DNA of 49,903 bases, from the NCBI GenBank assembly GCA_000708835.1, contig DF237574.1:1-49903 (forward strand), in the 5' to 3' direction. The notes below the pieces were generated by a model, which was not told the DNA's origin, made no database searches, and was given only the letters and a program-made list of their open reading frames with translations. The translations under genes and the position numbers were made by a program. This document shows, one piece after another, positions 37,428 through 47,828 of this stretch (the first letter of the stretch is position 1; every line of letters starts with the position of its first letter). The DNA comes from Klebsormidium nitens. Lineage: Eukaryota; Streptophyta; Klebsormidiophyceae; Klebsormidiales; Klebsormidiaceae.

Positions 37428-38650
37428 ATGTCGTATCTGTTGCCCCACTTGCACTCCGGGTGGGCTGTGGACCAGGCCATCTTGTCCGAGGAAGCACGTG
37501 TGGTGGTGATTCGCTTCGGCCATGACTGGGATGAGACGTGTATGCAGGTGAGGCCTCCGGGTACCCCCCCAAACAGGGTGCCGCTTGCCGTGCTGCTCCC
37601 GCTTAGTCCATCTTGCTTGTATATGGTGTTGTCAGTGTGCTTCAGTGATGGATCATTTATTTAGGTCCTGAGTTGCTTTGAGTTTTGTGCTGTAGCTCGT
37701 TCATTTTTCATTGAGTGCAACCCAGCAGCTATGCGACTGGCTGGTGGCATGCTGAGTGTGGGGCGCCAAGCAGGCTGCAGGGCAGGGGCGCGCTCTTACA
37801 GCTGCTGGCCAGCCCGTTTCAGGCTGGTTATGCTTGACAGCTTGTAACTTCAGCAAGCTCCTTATTTGTCGTTGTCTGACGTCAGCTTTGTCTAGAAAGG
37901 CTTTGTTGCGCTGCGCTCCTGCTCCAGCAGCGCACGGGCTTCCGCTGTGTGAACTTACCGGTCGGGCACTTCATTTCGAGAAAGTTTGAGGGCAGCCCCC
38001 TGGCATTCTTCCACTTATGTTTTAAATGAGACAGGGCCTGATTTAGTTGTTTTGATGAGTGGGACGAGGCCTCTTTCCTGGACAACCTGTTTGAAAGTTG
38101 GTTGAACCCGAAGAATCTTCCATATTTTCAGATTGGACGTATGGCTGGGACATGTTCAACCATGTGCCTTAGCAACAATCACTGGTCACAAAGCCGGTCT
38201 TTCGTCAAGGTCCATGACTATTCCTGTCAAATTTCCAAATGGATTTGGTTGTTTTCTAGTGTGAATTGTGCCTCTCTGCTTGTCCGCGCTACACCCATGG
38301 ACTGGCGGCCGACTTGAGCTGTCCAACGGGTTGTTGTGCAGATGGACGAGGTGCTGGCAGGGTGCGCGGACCAGCTCAAAAACTTTGCGGTGATCTACCT
38401 GGTGGACATCAGCGAGGTGCCCGACTTCAACACTATGTACGAGCTGTACGACCCGTGCACCACCATGTTCTTCTTCCGCAACAAGCACATCATGGTCGAC
38501 CTTGGCACGGGCAACAACAACAAGATCAACTGGGCCATGAAGGACAAGCAGGAGTTTATTGACATCGTAGAGACAGTCTACCGAGGGGCGAGAAAAGGGC
38601 GGGGCCTGGTCGTGTCGCCCAAAGATTACTCGACCAAGTACCGGTATTAG
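37428..38650 (+). CDS. DIM1: Thioredoxin-like U5 snRNP protein DIM1 (YLS8/TXNL4A)
   Basis: Essential spliceosome component that binds U5 snRNP. The fold is thioredoxin-like without the redox cysteine pair. Exon 1 is 37428-37547 (40 codons, MSYLLPHLHSGWAVDQAIL to DWDETCMQ). A 794-nt GT-AG intron follows, then exon 2 at 38342-38650 opening MDEVLAGCADQLKNFAV. The product is 142 aa, exactly the family length, and is nearly identical to plant and animal DIM1, with NTMYELYDPCTTMFFFRNKH, DLGTGNNNKINWA and the C-terminal SPKDYSTKYRY. The start is unambiguous. A TGACGTCA palindrome lies in the intron at 37877-37884. The gene is divergent from PBG and convergent with the glycosyltransferase-like gene. 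Confidence 0.99.
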
Positions 38651-39989
38651 AAATCGGGGGAGCGCAATCAACCAACTAACAGCGTGCTAGTGATCAGAAT
38701 CGGAGATTCGAGATTAGTTCCTGCAGCTAGCAGAAACTACAAAGCCGCCATGCTGGAGATGTGGGAAGGCATAAATGTCCAGGCAAATAGCCGAACGTGC
38801 AAGTCTGTAGGCAGGTGACAGATTCTTTTACGACATCGACTTTCAATTACCCCCTGCCAAGGAGTTGAAACTGCATACCTAGGATAAAAGCATGGAACCA
38901 GTGCTACAGTCCATGCATGCTCTCTACAGATCTGGACAATCACGTACACGAGCTTGAGGTAACTCTGCAGATGGGTCCATTAAATTTCAGTCATGCACTG
39001 CATAGGCAATTGTTGTTTGGCATGCGTTGCTGTCCGCGAAAGTTTTGCATCACCATGCGAGCTATGCAGCTCGCAGATATCCAATCGAAGCCTGCATTTG
39101 TTCAAAGTTCGAAAGCTTTGTCGACGTTTCGGATGGTCAAGTCATAAAAGGCTGGGATCTGTGCTGAACCTTGAGCTTGGGGTCAATCGCTGGCAAAGAA
39201 AGACCCTTGTCATGCCTTTCGCAGTTGTTTTCATGTTGGTCAATCTAAAGTTAAAAGATGCACATGTCCAGCGGCCAGCTGAAAGGTCGAGAATTAAGTG
39301 ACCGTTTGGTGTGGGATGTATACTTTATACACCCGGCGTATAAGACCTGCCTTCACTGGGCCAGTGAAGGCAGGTCTGCTCAGAAAACAAGGTCTAACCG
39401 CTGCCCGTTTGCGTAGCCAAATCTCCAGGTGCTCATGGATGTCCGACGGCTATTGATCTGGTATGCTCTTATCTGCTTAGGAGTCACGAACATGCTACAT
39501 ATGCAGGGAACAACAACCTCGCTGTCCATTTGCTCACCAGTTAACAATTGCGCTCTCTCATAACCCTCCGTTGCTCCATGCTTGCGCGCCAACGGGCAAT
39601 CTGCATGGGCCGATTGATTGTTGACGCCAAGCTGCGATAGCCAAGTTGATAGCGAAGTCGGAGAACTGGGCCCATCACAGGGCTCAGCTCCTTCCATATG
39701 GTACAAGCCCCCTCCACCAGGAGCCAACTCTGCAGAGTGCACCGTTGGACTGCTTCTGATAAGAGAGGAAGCTCGTGCTGCCCTTTGCGCTATGGCCGCC
39801 TGCGTGGCATACGTCTTGGAGGCCCTCCTGCCAGGTGTGCAATCCATCACAGAGCCCCGATGGCGTTTTCCAGGACCGCCGTAGTGGCTTTACCTGAGGT
39901 GCAAACGCTGCGCCGACAACGAGATCGGACCGTCTTGTCTCCTGTGCGTCAAGTGCGTGAGCGTGCTCTCGCCCGCCTTTACTTCCACG
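38651..39989. other. Intergenic between convergent DIM1 and glycosyltransferase-like gene
   Basis: This 1.3-kb 3'-3' region contains the palindrome at 39343-39377. An ATG-initiated frame of 155 codons lies on the minus strand at 39380-39847; its Ser/Thr/Ala-rich product is unrecognised. It is preceded by an in-frame stop and no acceptor clearly joins it to the upstream gene, so I leave it unassigned. Confidence 0.4.
39343..39377. repeat. Near-perfect 35-nt palindrome
   Basis: Two perfect 17-nt inverted arms (AGACCTGCCTTCACTGG and its complement) are separated by a single G at 39360. The structure could form a hairpin in DNA or RNA from either strand. The centre reads CACTG-GGC-CAGTG, which resembles two hAT-type ends facing away from each other. 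Confidence 0.95.
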
Positions 39990-42693
39990 TCACCCCTGCC
40001 CCTCTGCTTTGAACACGGCCCAGTCGCCCGTCATGACGGCCATCACGTCCGTCTCCTTCACCGGGTCCCCCGCATCCCGCACCAGCGCCGAGTCCGCGCC
40101 CTCACGCGACTCCGCCTGCACCACCGCTCCCGCCGCCACTGCCGCCACCGCACCCTCGTTCCCCAGTCCCCCGCCCTCCCCTTGGCCCTCCGCCTCATGC
40201 CCACCGCTGTCTGCGGTACCGTCCGCCCCCCCGTCGTTTTCGCTCTCTTGCTCCTGCTGCTCCGCGGGCGAGTCAACGGTGTCCATGGCGCGCAGGGCCC
40301 AGTCCAGGACGGGCGTCGCGATCTGCTTGCAGAAGTGGCCCTGGAAGTGGATGCCCGCCAGCGCGGTGCCGTTCACATGCGGCAGCAGCAGGCCCGCGCC
40401 GCCCACGATGCGCCACTCCACCACGCGCCGGAACTCGGCCAGGTCGCAGTCCCACCCGATGTACTGCTGCAGGTTCATCAACGCATAGTACGCCCTGCGA
40501 CCACGCAAAGCGCCGTTTAGGAGTTCGGGGTCGGTCAACAGGCAGGCAGCGTGGATAAGAGGCTGACTGTTGACTGAGCAGGACGATTAGTTCTCTCGCT
40601 GGCACGACATCCTCAGGAAAACATGAACCGAGTTCCTGTTGAGCTGCTTGGCAAATACTGTGCCCACATAAGTCCATATCGGCCTCCCCCACAATAAGCA
40701 GGATACACCAAGGGGCACCTTTGAGGTAGTGGGCTTAGAGAGTCATGTGGGAACTCCCTCTCGCAGCCGTCCCGAACACTGACCTGTAGTCGGGCGTGAG
40801 CTCGCCCTTGAGGTCGTACACGAGGAGGTGCTGGCTGACGGGCTGGCCCGCCTCCTGTGCCGCGGTGACGAACGAGTAGAGCATGTACATGTCGCTGAAT
40901 TGGTGGAACGTGGCGTTCATTGCCTCCCCGAACCGCTCCCAGTCCGCCTCCACCGCTGCCTGCAGCCGCAAACAGCGCCACTCAAAGAGGACGGCAGGGC
41001 ACTCAACATACCAAACAACAACATGCGAAGATAATCTCTCGGGTGCTCAAAACGACCACGGGCCCTCTAAGCGGTGCAGGGCTTTCTGGGACCACCGCAA
41101 AGCTCTTGCAGCAACGCGCCAATCCATTATTGCTGAAGGTCTGCAGTCCCGGACACTCTAAATGATTACAGGTTTAAAAGTCCCAGTCAGGAGACCCTGC
41201 GGTAGCAGTGCCTGGCAGAGGGGCCTTCGGCGGTGCCTCACTTGGGGCCGCGTGTAGAAGTGCAGCATGTGGTCGCAGAAGCGGTTGAGGGCGGGCAGGC
41301 GCCAGACGGAGAAGAAGGTCGAGTGCGTGGAGAGGGCCACGATGTCGGCGGGGGAGCGCAGGAAGTCGGCCTGGTCCGCAAATAGGACCATGTCGTGGTC
41401 CAGGTGGAAGAAGCGCGAGTAGCCCTCCTGCGGACAGGGCACTACAGCGTCAGACAAGTGATGCGGACGCAAAAGTAGCGCTTAAAGGCACAACACGTTC
41501 AGGTGCTTCCACCATATGGAGCGGTGGAGAGAAGGGCATAGGTGTAACACAGACAAGGGAAGTGCAACGGCTGTGAGCGGCGGCGGGGAGAAGCAGCTTA
41601 CCTGGACGGCAATGTCGCGCAGGATGAAGAAGCGCTGGAAGCAGAAGCGCTCAAAGTCCTCCGCTACCACACTGTGGTGGATGTACCTGCGCAGGGCACC
41701 ACGGCGAGGTCAGACAGAGGGCAGGCAAGGAGGGGACAATCGGCGCCATCGCCGTTTTGTACTCCCAACAGCCGACGGGTCCAGCTGTCAAGAGGGGAAG
41801 AGGACAGGCAGTAGCGCCTCCTGCAAGTTTGAGACTTTGTTGCCAGCTTCACAACGTCTGCGGTTGGCATGTCCAGCTGACCTAGTGACGGAGCGGGGCC
41901 AAACTTGAGGTCTACTGAGAGCAACATTCACTGGGGGGCACTCAGCGAACCCTGACCTTTGCCCAAAAGTGTGGGCGTCGGTGCCGGGGGTGAGGAAGTG
42001 CTCCATCAGCTTGACCTGCACCCCCGGCAGGCGCAGCACCTCCTTGAGCGCCGGAATCGACAGGGCCGCCTCCCCGCTGATCACCACCAGCAGCGGCACG
42101 CCAGGGTGGTACCTGCACCCACGGCAGCGCGTCAGCCGGCGCAATGCGCATGCCCATGCGCGGCGGCAACAAAGATGGGATGGAGCAGTGGAACGTCGGC
42201 GGCCATGGTGGTCTGTACAGCTCTTTCGGAGAATCTGTATCGAGTACAAACGAGACAACGACTGGCTTTTATTGACGGCTATATGACAGTCCCAGCATCC
42301 GGGATTGCCGACTGGCGCCCGTCTGTGATGCCCAGTGCCAGCCATGCTGTCAGCGAACAATCATGGATGACAGCACTAGCCACGCACTTACTTTGTTGCC
42401 AGCATCAACACCTGGATAAGCGCCGGCGCCTGGCGAGCTTTGCCCAGGAAGGACACCTACCTGCGCGTTGCTCGCAGGCAGTAGACCACAAACTCGGTCA
42501 GCTCGGAGGCGACGTATACAAAGGGCACCACCTCCTCCTGCACCTGCACCAGGGCGGACCCAGGCCTCGAGTCGATCTGCCAGCTTTCTGGTTCTGCAGA
42601 GTAGAAGCGGTGCAAGTGAACAAAGTCGAGGTAGAGCAGGCCCAGAACGCCAATGCAAGCCAGCACCAGGGTGCGGACCAGGCGCTTGGCCAT
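39990..42693 (-). CDS. Putative type II membrane GT-A-like glycosyltransferase, family not recognised
   Basis: Six exons on the minus strand: 42693-42461, 42112-41957, 41686-41602, 41427-41242, 40959-40784, 40494-39990. The product is 446 aa. All introns are GT-AG and in phase. The N-terminus MAKRLVRTLVLACIGVLGLL has a short basic cytosolic end and one hydrophobic helix, the layout of Golgi type II enzymes. The lumenal part contains HPGVPLLVVISGEAALSIP, then HHSVVAEDFERFCFQRFFIL, and FFHLDHDMVLFADQADFL. The LDHDM stretch resembles the DxD metal and nucleotide-sugar motif of GT-A enzymes. Later blocks are FFSVWRLPALNRFCDHMLHF, DMYMLYSFV and VNGTALAGIHFQGHFCKQ. The last 70 residues are Glu/Gly/Ala-rich and look disordered. 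I cannot name a CAZy family, substrate or pathway. The gene is head to head with DRC10, 1.2 kb apart. Confidence 0.78.
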
Positions 42694-43872
42694 TGCACGG
42701 ACACGTGCACCTCACGAGCAGCGAATGTATGTGATCTTTGAAGGGAGGAGCCGCTAGAGCTGTGCCAGTGTTGAGTAGTATTGTAATGTAGTGCACTTTG
42801 CAGTACAGTGAGAATCCTCACATGCCATTGTCATTCGGCTTTGATTATGTGCTACAGCGCTTTCTCAGTCGCCGCAGATCTCATCCTGTCAGAACGTTTT
42901 CTGGACCGCATTGATGTGCAGCAGGCCTAATAATCGATCTCTATGAAGCCCAATGTGGATAACAACGTCTGGCGGTCAACTTGAAGGCCCAAGCTTAGAT
43001 ACGGCTGCTGAGCGTACCCGGCGCTTTAAGGCGCGCTTTCAAAGGAGACTCTCAGCGATCAAGGATTCATATATCATCCAAGATAGTCTCGGCAATCAAG
43101 GGTCAGCCTTCAGGCCTGCAAAGTGAACTTCCCGAGAGAAAACTGGCGTTTGCAGAGATGAGCGCTGCTTTTCGAATCTCATGCCAATGGTATGCGCCCC
43201 TTCGCCAAAAACTCTCCAGAAATTCTAGCTCAGGGATTTGCTGGCGTGTACCTATCTGGAATTCCACCTGTCTCATAGCCTCTCTCTCGCACCACAAGCG
43301 CCGTCGATTATCCTCATCTCAAAATTGTGACGGTCGAAGTTGGACAATAAGATGTCAGCGGATTACCGCCCACTCTGAAAACAGTTGCAAGAACTTGCAA
43401 CCATGTTGGCGCTTCAAGTTCTGGCACAAACGACGGGCCTCGATGAAGCCGAAGCGGCGAAGGCCAGCTTGGCAAAACTTGATCCGCAAATACTGAGCTT
43501 CAATTCATATGGAGAGGCGTCGAGCTTAGTCATTGAAGAAGCCTGCCCGTCCACGTTGCGAGCGTTGAGCTTGAGAGCAATATGCTGCTGCATAGCACAG
43601 CGCGAGCGCCATGGCTTCGGATGGCGCACCTTGCGCAATGCTGCTTGAGCTCTTCCAGCTAGCTGTTGACATCAAGTAGCACCCACTTTCTCGGATATAA
43701 CCCCGGCAATGAGCTCTTGACTCAGCCCTCACACGAAAGGAGACCACAAGTTGGTTAATTGAGAGGGCTTTTGGCCACTGCGACTTGCTTGACGTTCTGC
43801 GGCGCCAGCAATCGCTCAGCATCTCTGCGGCTACCGCGTCTTGCTCGCTGGCTGGCTGCCTTTCCCGCCAGG
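42694..43872. promoter_or_regulatory. Head-to-head intergenic region, glycosyltransferase-like gene and DRC10
   Basis: The 1.18 kb between divergent start codons should hold both promoters. An 81-codon ATG frame at 43403-43648 (+) starts MLALQVLAQTTGLDEAEAAK and looks protein-like, but it has no strong donor to join it to DRC10 and no recognisable domain. CCAG at 43868-43871 just before the DRC10 ATG resembles a splice acceptor, so an upstream leader exon for DRC10 is possible. Confidence 0.35.
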
Positions 43873-46800
43873 ATGGACAGCATCGATGGGCAGCGCGTCA
43901 TGCTGGTGCTGCAGGACATGCTCGATGGCCTCAGGTGCGACAAACCTTACCGCAACAGTGCCAGGAAGCTGAAGCATTGAAGGGAATACAAACAAAGTTA
44001 TTGCATTGCAGCCAGCAGCTTGCCGAAGAAGTTGCTCGCACAGTCTGCCTGGAAGGAGCTCAATGTCCTAAGTCCGGGAAGGCCTGCCCACCACCCATGC
44101 GGCAAACAATCAAACGCAGTCTAACAACCAGCCGTGCCTTGCCAGCGCGTGTCCCCACCATGCCTGACTGCGCGCCTGACTGTGTGCTCTCCTTGCTGCA
44201 GCTGGGCATCCTCCCTGACCCTGCCCCTCCTCAGCAGCGCGGCCGAGAGCACCTCCCTGCCACCCGTGAGTGGCAATGCTCCTGGATGAACTTTTCAAAC
44301 TATGGCGTCCCTTTTGGAACCGCTCTCCCTTGTTGGCCCGCCCTTCCGCTTCTTCCAGCCCACTGCATTGCATTGGAGGGGTACTCAGCGCAACTTTTTG
44401 TCTGTTGGCAAAGGGAACTGCTGAGCTCCAAGTGTAGGTTTGCGCACAGGCCGTGCGCAGCCTCCTCGCCACGCACCAGCAGGCTGCAGAGCGACTCGCC
44501 AGTGCGGCGGAGAGCGGTGCGCCGACGGACGCGGGTGCAGTTGTCGACTCCACGCGTGAACTGTGCAGGGAGCTCAAGGTCAGCCAGCCCTGGCATGCAC
44601 TGTCACCAACTTGATCTACACCAGACTACGCTTTCGTCCCCTCTAGGATTATATTACCACCTAACATGCTGCCCGCAATTGAAACGTCATCAGAGAGCCT
44701 TGCTAAGGCAAGGCAGATCTCTGTCGCCTTTCTAGACTCGACGTCAAGCCGCCCGGCTAGCTGCTGCCAGTCGGAACCCTCAGGCGAGAAGTGCTTTCCT
44801 TACTCACGAACTGACTTGGTTGCGCCCTCGTGGTTGTGTAGAGGGAGCCGTTGGCGGGGCTTGAGCTGCTGCGGTTAGGGGAGGAGCGGTCCAAGCCCCT
44901 CGAGGTCCTCACAGCCGTTGTGAGACGAGTGAGGCGCCGCGCACTGCATGGCTTGCCCGCCCCAGATACATATGCTACGCTGAGACGACCTGTGCAATGA
45001 TTGGATCGGCGCCGACCGTAATCCGGTGGCTCGCAAAGAAACGTTACGCTTTGCTGCCAGTGCTGGAGCCTGCCCTCCTTGCCGCCACGCCCGCTGGCAC
45101 TTGCTGGCGGCTGCCGCTCTGACTGTTGGTTGTCTGGTGGGGCGGTGATGTGCAGCTGACGGAGCAGATGAAGAAGCGGCTGGCCACCACGGTGGAGGAG
45201 GAGGCCTCGCGCCGCCAGTTCCACACAGAGGTGGCGCGCAGGGAGGAGAAGGTGTGAATCACCATTTGCGCACTGTCCTCCCAAAATCTGCATCTAGACG
45301 AGTTTGACAATTAGACGCGTGACTGGCCGGCCCCTCTGCGCAACTGATGCCCCAGCCTGGAGGGACGTACTGGGCTCAGGATGGCTGGCCAGGGTGCCAC
45401 CATGGCAGACAACGCGACTTTCAGCGTGTGCTTTAAGCTCTGGTCTTGTTCAAAACGTCAGCTCGGGTAGACGCCTCTGTTGTGCGTGCGCTGATGCGGC
45501 TGGCGGCTGTGCGTGCAGTCGAGCAAGGAGCTGCAGAGCCTGGAGCAGCAGGCGCGTGTGGAGCGGAGGGACCGCTCACGCGCACTGCTGCAGCTCGCAG
45601 AGGCGGAGCGCCGCGCACGGGGTACGTAACGCACACGTTGCCAGAGTATCTCCACACAGACTGAAGATTGTGATGCCGCGCTGTAGAAGATGTCAAGAAC
45701 CTTCAATGGAAGAATGTTCCCTCGCTTGTAGTGATGTAGTCTTATCGCCCGCCCTTTTTGTAACGGCTCCTGCTGTGATCGTGCAGACGAGCTGGCGGTG
45801 GTGCGCAGCCAGACGGTGACGGTGGCAGAACGCCTTGCGGATGAGTACCGCACAGCCGAAGAAGCGGAGCGGGCCGGCTTTGCAGACAGGGTGAGACGCA
45901 GATGGAGTGGCTACGGAAACAAAACAACACTGCGGGGAGAAGAAGGACACGCGGAAAGCATGCGTAATCAACAGCAGTCGCAGCCCTGCACCAACTATCG
46001 GGCGATCTATCCAGGCGCTGACGGCCCTGCTCTTCTTCGGCGGCCCGTTTCCTGCCTCTCTGTCCCATCTTTTAAACACCTGGACCACAGTCTCCAAGTG
46101 TCCGAGGTTTTCGGGCCGTAGCTCCACCGGTTTTTCGCCCCCAGTTGACATGCCGGGCATCCACAACCCACTGGAAACCTATATGTGATACATGTTTTGT
46201 GTCCTCAGGAGGTTGCCCTGAGCGCGGAGGCCGCCGCGCTGGCGGGCGAGCTGGCGCGCGTGCAGGCGGAGGCGCGCGAGGCGGAGGCGGCACTGCGGTC
46301 CAAGAAGAAGAGCAGCGAGAAGGAGGTCGCGGACTGGCTCGCCGAGTACGACCGGGACATGGCGCAGCGCGACAAGGAGAACCGCGACAACAAGGTCAGG
46401 CACACCGCCGCGGTGCCGCCAGGCATCACAACAAGGGACTCGATCACAAAAATCTGCTCTCGGACAACCGCCTGCCTGCACTTACAAGCGACTTCTTCTA
46501 CTCGCTGGATTTTCCACATTTGCAGTAATGTGATTGTGATTCTGGAAGATGTGCTTGGCTGGTCGCGTCGGCATGCGCTCTTCGGTGGGCGACTCTGAGG
46601 TGCCCTCTTTGGCCTAATGCAGGCGGAGTACCGAGACATCAAGAAGAAGCTGCGCGGCTACCAGGCCCACTACCAGCGGCTGCAAGAGGAGGTGAGGCAC
46701 CCGCAGCGGCAGCACCGGAACAGTCTTGGACAGTTGGCCTCCGCAACTGACCAAAAGAGTCCATTGCTTCGCCAGCTACGGGTAACTCTCACGGTGTTAG

Positions 46801-47828
46801 TGAGAGGAGACAGACCCGTCCGGGGATGTTTGGGTGTCACCGCGGTCGCTCAAGGCGGCAGAGTGTGACGGGCGTGCGCATGCTGCTTGTGGCAGGAGGA
46901 GCGGCGAGCGGCAGAAGAGAAGCGCGCGGCCGAGGAGAAGGCGGTGAGTCCCGGCAAGCCCCGCCAAGCAAAGATTGCCTCCAGGGCGGAACGGCAGTAC
47001 TACAGGGTTTTGCGCCGCTCAGCAGGCGGCACCGTGCTCCTCCTTGAACAATGATCGGCTGAGGGGTTGCGACTCAAATTTGTACTGTTCTCAAGTTCTG
47101 TTGGCCCAGGTGAGAAAGAACTGAGATGTCGGCTGGCGTTTTTGTCATGTGACAGAAGCTCGACTCAGAACAAGGGCGCATTAACGACGCAGCCAGGAAG
47201 ATCCAACACGCGTGGCGAGGTTTCCAAAAGACAAAAGACGCGGTTGAGAAAAAGCCGACCAAAAAGGTGAGCGTTGAAGTACGAAAACTCAGCAGCATAC
47301 CTGACTCAAGTGCCGGGGCCAACTGTTTAGACATGCCACTTTCGTGCAGTTTCTGGAAGCACAAGCTTGTCCCTCAAGCACTCTTCGAAGCGGCCTTTTC
47401 AATCAAGCCACTAGCTACGGTCCTTGCTTCCGTAGCCTTTTATAAGCTGCGACCTTCTGACTTCATGCTGATTCCCGGCACGAAGGTGCAAGATGCAAAG
47501 CAACTCTATCAGGTTTTCAATCATTTTTCTCGAGTCGAAGCGATGAGAGTCGAAAAAGGTGGTATACGCTGCACAGACATCACCTGCCGGAGGGAGTTAC
47601 GGCTTCGCTTCTAGTCCGCAACTTCGGCGATGCGATTTACCGAGGCGTCGTATATCGTACTTTTGCAAGCAAGTTTAAACTGTGGCACAGGGTCTATCTG
47701 CAGTGTCTTCATGGCTGTGGCTTTATACCGTACAGGGAAAGACCTCAAAAGTCAAAGGCGGGAGGACATCAGAGAAAGCTAGCAAAACAGCGGAGAAACC
47801 AAAGAGCTCGCAAGGCAAGAAAAAGTGA
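43873..47828 (+). CDS. DRC10: Dynein regulatory complex protein 10 (DRC10/IQCD-like)
   Basis: Subunit of the nexin-dynein regulatory complex that links outer doublets of motile cilia. Exons: 43873-43934, 44202-44265, 44450-44578, 44842-44928, 45156-45251, 45519-45621, 45787-45890, 46209-46394, 46623-46691, 46896-46943, 47156-47266, 47736-47828; 383 aa. All junctions are GT-AG and in phase; exon 44842-44928 is the least certain. N-terminal GQRVMLVLQDMLDGLRSW and AVRSLLATHQQAAERLASA resemble the DRC10 N-terminus. A long coiled coil follows. EAALRSKKK, EKEVADWLAEYDRDMAQRD and YRDIKKKLRGYQAHYQRLQ resemble the conserved central region. An IQ motif, KIQHAWRGFQKTK, lies near residues 331-343, and the tail is Lys-rich, ending SSQGKKK. 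DRC9 (IQCG) has a similar plan and is the main alternative. The true start may lie in an upstream exon. Confidence 0.87.

Noticed and set aside
40009-40488. Plus-strand frame of 159 codons
   Set aside because: Antisense shadow of the last exon of the glycosyltransferase-like gene; low-complexity Ser/Pro/Ala product.
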